From Balanoglossus misakiensis (Eukaryota; Hemichordata), in NCBI GenBank assembly GCA_040954595.2, contig CM082580.2:10850001-10914000 (forward strand): DNA of 64,000 nt. Direction: 5' to 3'. The position numbers and the translations under genes were made by a program. Below are positions 1 through 11,996 of this stretch, in pieces. Positions within the stretch are counted from its first letter, which is position 1. Every line of letters begins with the position of its first letter. The notes below the pieces were generated by a model. That model ran no database searches, was not told the DNA's origin, and saw nothing but the letters and a program-made list of their open reading frames with translations.

Positions 1-1920
<1,920 letters not shown>

Positions 1921-2549
1921 TTCAAAAGTCAGTTGTCTGGGTCATAGATGTCATGTTGAATACGTGCACATACTCCTTTTCATAGAAGGGTCTGATAAGG
2001 ACGGCGGTAAATCGACGTTGGTAAACGCGGTCTGGTCATTCAGGTTATGCAAAGGTCGCCGGTACACAGCTATGCCATAGGTAGAATGAGTGTTATAACT
2101 TATAAATGTGCTGCGACCCTTCGGTATAATCAAACAGCAGACACACCGCACTACTTTCTTGATATTTTTTATATTTCCATAACCAGTGGAATTCTACAAT
2201 GATTGCATGACATGTTCTTGCCCGTGGGTCATAAGCTCATCTCGTAGTTCGAATATTTGGTTTAAAATCAGAATAATAGTGTCAACATTGACAGAGCTGG
2301 AAAACTATTGTTTATTTTCAATGATAGCAGAGTTCAAAACTCAGATTCACGTGTTTCAAATAACATTTAGGGTGTGGCATGCAGGGTTGTCGATAGGATA
2401 CCCGGTCAGTCCAACTACGGTTAATGCTTCTCGATGGTATAATGGAAGTCGGAACTGTTAAGTGTGTTTGTCACACAGCAGAAGAAGATTGAGGTTAAAC
2501 CTGACATAAATGATGGAAAAATTAAGTTTGAATCGCTCTAATTGTCGTT
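1921..2549. other. Intergenic stretch between HAO copies 1 and 2
   Basis: This holds the 5' flank of copy 1 (about 1921-2100) and the 3' flank of copy 2. On the minus strand an AATAAA poly(A) signal lies at 2311-2316, about 235 nt past the copy 2 stop codon. The matching place in the unit of copy 3 (near 5605) no longer has AATAAA. No gene is seen here. Confidence 0.6.
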
Positions 2550-4959
2550 TTACAGTTTGGACCACATTTCCTTTCTACTGAGAAGAGCCGCTGAGATGTC
2601 ATCCAATCGGGCACATCCTGAAGTAGACAACAAATCTTTCAAATTAGTTTCGTGATAGACTGAAATGGAGTCAACAATAATGCAGCACACAATAGTGGTC
2701 CAAGTCTTGGAGAAATAGTCTGGTAAGCATGTGAAGATTTTTGGTTTACGAAAACTTTACCTGATAAAGCCATGGCCATGCTTAGCTCATCTCGTAGAAT
2801 CTGAAGCACGTGTTTAACGCCATCTTCTCCCTTGAGGAAAGAATAATATTGTGTTAAATATAGGCCTGTGATAAGTGCAAGTGTTTAGAAATTGTAAAGA
2901 TATTTTCGACAGAAACGTTCAACTCTGTTTCATGGGCACAACAGTAGAGGATCAGGGAAAAGCTAACTTCACCATGATCCTTTCTCAGTCATGTTTGCTT
3001 CGGGTATAACGATTAGTAGAAATGGGGAAACGTATACTCAGCTTTCGTTATCAATTGTCCGTGACTGTGAATGTTAGTAAACTAGAGTCTGACCTACATT
3101 ACACGCCAGTCCATACAGCACCGGTCTGCCAATGAACACCGCCCTCGCACCCAACGCCAATGCCTTCAAAACATCGGTGCCAGTTCTGACGCCGCCATCC
3201 ACGTACACTTCCACTTTGTCACCGACCGCGTCAACGATGTCCGCTAAAACATCAATCTATCATAAAATGAATATGGACAATGAACTTGCATATGTGAACT
3301 AAAATCTATCCTAAACATGAATGAATGAATGAATGAATGAATGAATGAATGAATGAATGAATGAATGAATGAATGAATGAATGAATGAATGAATGAATGA
3401 ATGAATGAATGAATGAATGAATGAATTGTGTGGGTTTGTATGTGTGTGATGGGGGGGGGGGTTACCTCAGCCGTAATTATAATTTTTACACCTCACCGTT
3501 CCTTGGACGCCATCCAATTGCCTTCCACCATGATTAGATACAATAATACCCTGCACATTATGTTCCACGGCTAGAACAGCGTCCTCTACCGTCAGAATGC
3601 CCTTCAGGACGATCGGTAGCTTGGTCACCGTTTTAAGCCACGTTATGTCCTTCCACGTACTTCTGGCGTCTCCATGAACAATGTCAGCTGAAGCAATTGG
3701 TGGAACATCTTTCAACGACTTCTCCGTCTTTGATAAAAAAGTAAATACATAAATAAATAGACAGATAGACATACAGAAAGGCAGAGATAGACAGGCAGAC
3801 AGACATAGGCAGACATAGATAGATAATTAGATAGATAGATAGTTTACATGTACGTACTTGGTGAATATACATGTCCACATTTCCACATTGCACATTTTTA
3901 AATACAGCACGTCCAACGATCCGTTGAAACTCTCTCTTGAAGCCAAGTATCGGCATGTCCACGGATACCACAATCGCTTTGAAGCCTGCCTTCTCTGCCC
4001 GTCCAACCATATCTTTTGTTACGTCGCGAGGGTTCCAGATAGACAGATTCTGCCACTTGATGGATGTCGGTCGCACGGCAGAGATGTCTTCCAGAGATTT
4101 GGTTGACATGGCACTCAACGTCATCAGTGTGTTCATATCGGATGCAGCTGGAAATTGACAAATAGATGGGATGTTTGAATTTGAGGAACGGGGGTCAGTG
4201 AATCAATCAACGCAAAGATGCATGGGCGTAATTGTAGAGCACTGAAAATGACATTGGGTCTAAGACGTTAAAAAACAAATCGTCCACCTGCTGGCCAGAT
4301 TTGAGCGTTTTTGAGAGGTTGTTCAGCATTGTGGTACATGTGTGTATTAATCTCCAAGTCATGCTGTGTTGGAGTACTGTACCTTTACAAGTTGCTATTT
4401 CTCCGTCAGGATGTGCCATGCCTTGATAACCTGTTGGCGATATACAGATCGGTATGTCTAGCTTTTCACCTAGCACGGTAGTCGACATGTCTCTTACTGA
4501 AACATCTCTCAGTACTCTTGGCTTTAACCAGTATCTGTCAAATCGAAATCATCTAAGCAATTGCGGTAGAAGTTTTCTGGGATAGGATTAGGAAACCCAT
4601 TCACTATAAGTATTCGGCCTTGTACTGATCGTCAAAATTCAAAGAAACGCTTCAAAATTCTGAATATTCCAAGATTGAATCTGACTTGATTTGCTCAGTA
4701 ACAAATTGACATTTTCAGAACCACACCCACAACTCCTTCCACGACTATCGGATTTTTTATAACCTGTGCAAGCAGGTCTTAAGTTAACCTTTTTCGACCA
4801 TGACTTTATTATGTCCTACCTGCTGAACGCCTTCCTGTTCTCTCTGAGCGTTTCTTCGCCGTCGGCCCCGGAAGAATAATATAGCCATGCTAGATGTGGC
4901 AGTACTTCACGAGCCCGAGCTTCGAAATCATCGATGCAGACTAATGTTGTGTCCGCCAT
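2550..4959 (-). CDS. 2-hydroxyacid oxidase (HAO family), tandem copy 2, complete
   Basis: Seven exons on the minus strand: 4820-4959, 4383-4534, 3858-4147, 3497-3727, 3098-3256, 2761-2830, 2550-2617. Together they give 1110 nt, or 369 residues plus stop, against 370 in human HAO1. The protein is a TIM-barrel FMN enzyme. Lys of LKGIL and the His/Arg pair of SNHGGRQLD are kept, and YY of YYSSGAD is intact. The substrate Tyr equivalent to spinach Tyr129/human Tyr132 is Ser (codon 4041-4043, NLSIW against NVYIW in copy 3). As in the sister copies, the FMN-contact Gln before it is Asn, and the Arg of the VDTPxxGxR motif is Lys. The C-terminus is SKL, a type 1 peroxisomal signal. The open frame shows it is not an obvious pseudogene, but activity may be changed. 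Confidence 0.92.
3317..3426. repeat. (ATGA)n microsatellite in HAO copy 2 intron 4
   Basis: About 27 uninterrupted ATGA units lie in the intron between exons 4 and 5 of copy 2, close to a G10 run at 3451-3460. The corresponding introns of copies 1 and 3 lack it. Confidence 0.97.
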
Positions 4960-5880
4960 TTCAAAAGTCAGTTGTCTGCATGGGTCATAGATGTCACGGG
5001 TCAGTTGAATGCCGAAGTATATCACGTGTGAATACTCCTTTTCATAGTACCTGCGTGAAGGCCCTGATTAAGAATGGCGGTACAAAGGCATTGGCAAGCG
5101 CCGCCTGGCCATGAAAGTTACGCAAAGGTCACTGCTACACAGTTATGCTATTGGTAGAATGAGTGTTATAACTTATAAATGTGCTGCGACCCTTCTTAAG
5201 TCCGTTTTGTCGGTGTTCGACTTTTATCGTATCCCCACGACCGCCTGAATGAAATCAATGTACCTCCGTATAGTGTTTTTTTTTATGTCGGGAGGGTGAG
5301 TTTCCCTCGGGTGTGTTTCTAGAATCTTATCCTTTTTATTTTGTTATATGACCCATGTTTTACCTCATTACTCAATCATTGATAGCTATGCGAGAACGGG
5401 TTGTACATCTGTGTAATCATTGGCATAAATCAAACAACAGGCTAGATACACCGCACGATTTTCTTGATATTTTTTATGTTTCAATAACCAGTGGAATTCT
5501 ATAAAAATTGCACGACATGTTCTTGCTGTGAGTCATAAGTTTAGTTCGAATACTTGGTTTAAAATCAGAATAATATTGACATCATTGACAGAGTTGAGTA
5601 AAAGCATTGTTAATATTCAATATAACAGAGTTCAAAACTGGAAAAAGAATACAGGTGATTCTCCACCATTTGCTTCACGTGCTACAAATAACGTTAGCGT
5701 TTGATAAGCAGGTTTGTCAATTGGATACCCGGCTATTCCAACTAAAGTTAGTGCTTCTCGATGGTAAAATGGAAGTCAGAACTGTTTAGTGTGTTTTTAA
5801 ACAGCAGTACCTAGAAGATTGCGGTAAAACCTCAAATGACATAAACGATAGAATCAAGTTTGAATCGCTATAATTGTCGT
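4960..5880. other. Intergenic stretch between HAO copies 2 and 3, with a private insertion
   Basis: Sequence near 4960-5190 and 5430-5880 aligns by eye with the spacer between copies 1 and 2. The roughly 230 bp at 5195-5430 have no counterpart there: either an insertion in this spacer or a deletion in the other. No open frame, inverted-repeat ends or target duplication were found for it. Confidence 0.55.
5023..5028. promoter_or_regulatory. E-box CACGTG 64 bp upstream of HAO copy 2
   Basis: A perfect CACGTG palindrome 64 bp before the start codon. It is shared with copy 3 at the same distance (8174-8179). Copy 1 has a rearranged TACGTGCAC in the same place. It may be a bHLH-factor site, inferred from motif and conservation within the array only. 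Confidence 0.35.
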
Positions 5881-8110
5881 TTACAGTTTGGAGCACGCTT
5901 CCTTTCTACTGAGAAGAGCTGCTGAGATGTCATCCAATCGGGCACATCCTGAAATGTACAACAAATCTTTCAAATTAGTATCGTGATGGACAGAAATGGA
6001 GTAAACAATAATGCAGCACACATACTGGTCCAAGTCTTGGAGAAATAGTCTGGTAAGCATGTGAAGATTTTTGGTTTACGAAAAATTTACCTGATAAAGC
6101 CATGGCCCTACTTAGCTCATCTCGTAGAATCTGAAGCACTTGTTTAACGCCATCTTCTCCCTTGAGGAAAGAATAATATTGTGTTAGAAAATGTATGACT
6201 GTGATAAGTGCAAGTTAGTATAACTATTTAGACAGAAATCTTAAAGTCAGTTTCATGGGCACAGCAGTAGAGAGTCGGGGAAAAGCCTACACTTCACGAT
6301 AACATTTTCTCAGTCCTGTTTGCTTCGAGTGTTACGATTAGTAGAAATGGAGAAACGTACTGAGCTTTCGTTATCAATTGTCCGTGACTGTGAATGTTAG
6401 TAAACTAGAGTCTGACCTACATTACACGCCAGTCCATACAGCACTGGTCTGCCAATGAACACCGCCCTCGCACCCAACGCCAATGCCTTCAAAACATCGG
6501 TGCCTGTTCTGACGCCGCCATCCACGTACACTTCCACTTTGTCACCGACCGCGTCAACGATGTCCGCTAAAACATCAATCTATCATAAAATGTAATGTAG
6601 CATAAACATAAATGCATGCCTGCATGCATGATAGTACCTGGGCCGTTACGGTTGAAGAGAGAAAACCACAGTCTTTACTCAAAGAATCAGAGCTAAATGT
6701 AGTTATAACTTTTACACCTTACCGTTCCTTGGACGCCATCCAATTGCCTTCCACCATGATTAGATACAATTATACCCTGCACATTATGTTCCACGGCTAG
6801 AACAACGTCTTCTACCGTCAGAATGCCTTTAAGGACTATCGGTAGGTGGGTCACCGTTTTAAGCCACGCTATGTCCTTCCATGTACTTCTGGCGTCTCCC
6901 TGAACGATGTGAGATGACGCAATTGGTGGTACATCTTTCAACGACTTCTCGGTCTTCTATGAAAAACAAAAGTACATAAATAAATAAATAAATAAATAGA
7001 CAGAGAGATAGACAGGCAGACATACATAGGCAGACATAGATAGATAGTTTACATGTACGTACTTGGTGCACATACATGTCCATATTTCCATATCGAAGAT
7101 TTTTAAGTACAACACGTCCAACGATCCGTTGAAACTTGCTCTTGAAGCCAATTATCGGTATGTCCACGGATACCACAATCGCTTTGAAGCCTGCCCTCTC
7201 TGCCCGGCGAACTACATCTTTTATTACGTCGCGAGGGTGCCAGATATAAACATTTTGCCATTTGATGGATGTTGGTCGCACGGCAGAGATGTCTTCCAGA
7301 GATTTGGTTGACATGGCACTCATCGTCATGAGTGTTTTCATATCGGATGCAGCTGGAAATTGACAAATAGATGGGTTGTTTGAATTTGAGGAACGGGGGT
7401 CAGTGAATCAATCAACGCAAAGATGCATGGGCGTATTTGTAGGGCACTGAAATTTCTTGATAACTAAAATGATTGGAGCGTTTTTGAGAGGTTGTTCAGA
7501 ATTGCGGTACATGTCATGTTGTGTGGGAGTACTGTACCTTTACAAGTTGCAATTTCTCCATCAGGATGTGCCATGCCTTGAAAAGCTGTTGGCGATATAC
7601 AGATCGGTATGTCTAGCTTTTCACCTAGCACGGTAGTCGACATGTCTCTCACTGAAACATGTCTCAGTACTCTTGGCTTCAACCAGTATCTGTCAAATCG
7701 AAATCATCAAAGCAATTGCGGTAAAATTTTTCCGGGATAGGATTAGGAAACCCATTCACTATAAGTATTCAGCCTTCTACTGATCGTCAAAATTCAAAGA
7801 ACGCTTCAAAATTCTGATTATTCCAAGATTGAATCTGACTTGATTTGCTCAGTAACAAATTGACATTTTCAGAACCACACCCACAACTCCTTCCAGGACT
7901 ATCGGTTTTTTGATAACCTGTGCAAGCAGGTCTTAACCCTTTTTTTTACCATGAGTGTATTATGTCCTACCTGCAGAATGCGTTCCTGTTCTCTCGTAAC
8001 GTTTCTTCGCAGTCTGCTCCGGAAGAATAATATAGCCATGCTAAATGTGGCAGTACTTCACGAGCCCGAGCTTCGAAATCATCGATGCAGACTAACGTTG
8101 TGTCCGCCAT
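5881..8110 (-). CDS. 2-hydroxyacid oxidase (HAO family), tandem copy 3, complete
   Basis: Seven exons on the minus strand: 7971-8110, 7538-7689, 7063-7352, 6723-6956, 6421-6579, 6091-6160, 5881-5948. They encode about 370 residues, the normal family length. This copy keeps both catalytic-site tyrosines (YY of YYSSGAD; VYIW), the Lys of LKGIL and the His/Arg of SNHGGRQLD, so it is the best candidate for full activity. Gln before the second Tyr is Asn and the Arg after VDxPxxG is Lys, so the substrate pocket still differs from glycolate oxidase. Exon 4 has a doubled acceptor (ATAGAAG), so one Lys more or less is possible at residue 195. The C-terminus is SKL, predicting peroxisomal import. The E-box at 8174-8179 lies 64 bp upstream. 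Confidence 0.93.
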
Positions 8111-8665
8111 TTCAAAAGTCAGTTGTCTGCATGGGTCATAGATGTCACGGGTCAGTTGAATGCAAAAGTACATCACGTGTGAATACTCCTTTTCATAGTA
8201 CCGGCGTGAAGGCCCTGATTAAGAACGGTGGTGCAACGGCGTTGGCAAGCGCGGTCTGGTCATTTTTCATCTCTTTTCCAGCATAAAAAGTAATAATTAT
8301 TCAAGCCAAACATTGCTGTTAATACATAGTTTTTATTCATTACATTATTGTATTTCTTTGTCAGTTTTTCTCATTATTACGGAGAAGCATAGGCTTTAAT
8401 GTCCAGTCGACTGCATGTATACGCCGTCCGGTGTTCAACGGAATCACTTTGATGTCTCCTGTCCAGTGAAGGTCGTTTCTGGGCAACTCTGGAATTAGCT
8501 GGCATGGAAATAATTGATCATCAGTTCTATGGACATGATGGATTGTGAAGTGAAAGTACAGTCTTCATTGTTCATTATCATACTGCTACTGAATCATGAT
8601 TCATATGATCGGATGATTTAAGAAAAGGGGTGTCGTACATGCGTAGCTCACGATGCATGGCTACC
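8111..8665. other. Spacer between the HAO array and the CBR pair
   Basis: The part up to about 8263 is the conserved 5' flank of HAO copy 3, including the E-box at 8174-8179. On the minus strand an AATAAA at 8332-8337 lies about 330 nt past the stop codon of the first carbonyl reductase gene and is a reasonable poly(A) signal for it. No gene is seen. Confidence 0.6.
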
Positions 8666-11310
8666 TCAGAGGTGCGTCTTGACAACTTCTGTCCTCCATG
8701 GTACGACTTCCATTTCTCTAACGAATTCACCATGAGGTTGTCCGACCTTTGGTGGGAGTAATGCAAGGTACACTGGAGTCTTGGCTCCTTCTTCGGGCGA
8801 TTTAAAACTCGGATTCCAATTGGTCATGTCAGTGGAGACCAATCCTGGACAACACTGTGGAGATGTGGGACATGGAACAATGAGTCTAGGCGTTTCGGAC
8901 GTGCACGGGCATTATCTAACACCTTCTTAAAATATTTCAACTATGAATCAAAACCCTCAGTTTACATTTTACGGTTGGCTTAATATTAACCATCCATCTT
9001 AAGAGCGAATGTGCGTACTTGCTAGGTTTGTCGTATACCTCGATACACGTCATTGCATATGTGGTTAGACCATTGTGTATCATCATCGTGTGAAGATAAG
9101 ATTCAGCCGCATTTGGCTGTAATCATTTTAAAGATATTTACCTGCATTTGATGACACAAGTAAAAATATATTTTATGTCTGATCCTACGTACCGCATTGA
9201 CGAGTATGTCTTCTCTTGGGTCGGCGTCGAACATCAGTGCTTGGACTGAAGTCAATGCAACCATACCAAGTTTGGAAATCCCATATGCCGAATTGGACCA
9301 TCCCCTCTTTTGATGATTGCCAGCATGGACGTCACTGGCACGACCAACCCACCAATCAATAAACAACAGTGTGGGATAAGTTAAAATCTAATTGCAAAAT
9401 AAATTGTTCTCTTGATACGGCAATGTCGCGAACATTATATATGTAACCTCTGTCATCGAACACAATTGCTTACTTTTCTTTTCTGTAGAACAGTTTATGA
9501 ACCTTCGAAGTTTAGCTAGTGAAGTGTAGAATCTGTATTTAAAATACTTCTATATTTTATTAGGCAAGCAGTGTCCTGCTTGCTTTCATACCCGTTTCCT
9601 CGAGGCCTCTCATGTCGATATAGGTTACCCCATATACCGGTATAGATGCTCACCTCACAAACTGGTTCATCAGTGCAATCACATCCGATTCTGTCAGACT
9701 TGGAGACTTGAACCTATTGCACAATGCTTGGTTCATATCTGCAAGGGTTGCTGGGCCACTGATGCTACTTATGTTCACAACTCTGACAATGAAAAAATGA
9801 CCAAAAGTAGTTATTCATGATTGATGCGATGTGTTCTATGGCTGTACATTCGCGGGCGCGTAGTGAGTGAGCGCAGTGGAACAGATTACTCCGCATCACA
9901 AGTGAAAATAACTTGTGTACGGCGCATATTGCGAGCAGAGGCCATGCCTTGTTTTCCCTTAAAAGTATACGAAAATTGAAGTTCTGGTCATGGAGTCTTG
10001 ATTTTCAGTACATGTACAGTGATGCGGCCCCGATGATGCGATGCTGAGACGATCCTTGATTGGCCAAATAACGCAACGATTGTTATGCAAAATAGGGTCA
10101 TAGGTTAAAAATCTCCCGAATCGTTTGACACAGAGTCGCGGTAGATCGCATCGTTAATACGAGAAATATATGATAAACGCGAGTTTTTTTGTAAGTTTGG
10201 AGATTCCCATACACTCACGATCATTTGTCTTCTGTCGGCAGCTTATAGAATGTACACAACGTTTATTCAGGCCTGGCGATCATCATGCACAAAGAAAGTA
10301 GTTCCGAGTCGTCTTTTACAGAAAGAAAGTAGTTCCGAGTTGTCTTATTTATAGGCCTTCATAGCAACGTTAAGACAGAACCCACCTTGAATTAGAAAAT
10401 CTGGACAACTCACCTGCTGTGTGGTCTGAGCAATGGAAATAAACCATGACATACGTCCAATGTTCCAAAGAAGTTACAAGCGACACTAACTTCAGCTTGC
10501 TCAGAGAAGGGTACTGTGCTATTTACCTGTTTGAAGACGAAAACAGAAATTCACGATTTCGCCTGTTTTGTATTTTAATAAAATGTGTATTCGTTGTATT
10601 TGGGCAGACAGGCAGCTACACACAAATTGGTAGGACTCGAACCCACAGTGCAGTGTACTGTTACCATGGCATCCAATCGCTTATCAAAGGCAGTCAGAAT
10701 GACTCAGCTATATCGCCATCCCTAAAAAGAGATGGTCAGCACCCACGCAGCACGATGATTTTAAGCTGCCGCGTTAGAAATTACCCTGTACACGTGTCAC
10801 TCAGGCTGACATATTATCAAACTGACATAGTTCGTGTCGGACAGAGTAAACGAATTTACCTTATAAGCAATTCCAGCATTATTGATCAATACATCCAGAC
10901 CACCATAATTATTTTCCAAGAAGTTCTTGAGTTTGTCAATGCTTTCTTTAGAAGTGATATCCAGCTGATAAAACTTCGGGTGCAAGTTTTCATTTTCTAA
11001 CTCTTTGACAGCTTGCTTGCCTCGTTCTTCATCTCTTGCAGTCAGATACACATCGCCCTTGAAAACTTTGCACAGCGCCCTTACTATTGCAAAGCCAATA
11101 CCCTTGTTCGAACCAGTTACCTGGGACAGAAGACAAGACCAGATTATAGTGTAAATACATCCTGAGGGAACCTGCGGTTGCTGGCCTTCGCACAGCTCTG
11201 AATCTGTAGCAGTACTCCCAAGTTCTAAACCATTGAATCAGGCTTTAGTGAGAACACAATACATGTACATATAAACACGAGTTACTTACCACTGCTACTC
11301 GTCTTGACAT
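8666..11310 (-). CDS. Carbonyl reductase-like SDR, tandem copy I
   Basis: NADPH-dependent short-chain dehydrogenase of the CBR1 family, predicted cytosolic, reducing carbonyls such as quinones and ketones. Six exons on the minus strand: 11290-11310, 10860-11120, 10414-10526, 9654-9782, 9193-9334, 8666-8854; 855 nt, 284 residues (human CBR1 has 277). Visible motifs in order: coenzyme glycine motif GSNKGIG, LTARDEERG, NNAGIAYK, CNFFGT (structural Asn), VVNISS (catalytic Ser), SAYGISK (catalytic Tyr and Lys) and CCPGLVSTDM. The catalytic tetrad is complete. The C-terminus, PWRTEVVKTHL, is about ten residues longer than human CBR1. The first exon codes only MSRRVAV, as in copy II. The neighbour copy II has the same intron positions and phases, showing tandem duplication. 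The exact substrate cannot be told from sequence. Confidence 0.92.
10291..10346. repeat. 31-bp tandem duplication in CBR copy I intron 3
   Basis: The 25-base segment at 10291-10315 is repeated at 10322-10346 with one difference, at a period of 31 bp. It is a simple local duplication with no coding content. Confidence 0.85.
10600..10750 (-). mobile_element. tRNA-like (Leu/Ser-type) SINE fragment or tRNA pseudogene
   Basis: On the minus strand a perfect Pol III B box GGTTCGAGTCC (10633-10643) sits in a T-arm-like hairpin, GTGGG-loop-CCTAC. About 60 nt upstream is an A-box-like TAGCTGAGT (10702-10710). The A-to-B distance and an apparent long variable region resemble Leu/Ser tRNAs. A proper acceptor stem could not be folded, so a functional tRNA gene is unlikely. 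It lies in intron 2 of CBR copy I, and copy II lacks it. A tRNA-derived SINE head is the likeliest reading. Confidence 0.4.
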
Positions 11311-11996
11311 CGCGAGATAACTTGCTTAGTCAAATCTATAAAATAGTGAAAATGTAAATGTGGAAAAAGCTACAGGACTATACATCTAATGCATTGTCAG
11401 TATCTTCGGTCTGGCAGGTTGGCGATTTTTTTTGCAGATCCTTGTCAATACATGTAACAGCAAATTTGCCTAAAGACATTTTTACTTCCGTAAATACTAC
11501 ATCAATGTTGATGAAACTTGCTGTCGCATCAAACATCTAAAGCACAAATAAAATAAAACGCATGTACCTGTAAAATGACAGAATCTTCGCTGTTAGAAAA
11601 TCCTAGAGTGGCAATGCAGACGTCCGCATGTATGGTAATGATACAATGAAATACACAGAATTGTGTGTATGATAATGATAATAATGAGTAAATTCACAGA
11701 ATCTACGGTTGTTCATTGGAAGTATACAGGGTTATATCTGAATATATTGCTGACATCATGATGATAGCAGGCAATCCAGCAGACAAATGGAAAGGGTTCA
11801 TTTCATAACTGTAGTAAGTTTATTTCTGTATAATATGAGTCAAAGGCTTTTACATGTCTACATCTTCAAATGGCCAAGACGTGAATGGCATGAATGCAGT
11901 AATTAAATCTACATATCATACTTCTAATATAAAGCAACAAGTGATTTTGGAAAATAGTGTTGTCTGTCTGCAGTATAGCACATGACACAAGACGCC

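Noticed and set aside
3300-3440. A CRISPR-like array at the ATGA repeats
   Set aside because: It is a pure microsatellite without spacers, in a eukaryotic intron.
10600-10750. A functional tRNA gene on the minus strand
   Set aside because: The B box and T-arm are good, but no acceptor stem or convincing anticodon arm could be paired; kept only as a SINE or pseudogene candidate.
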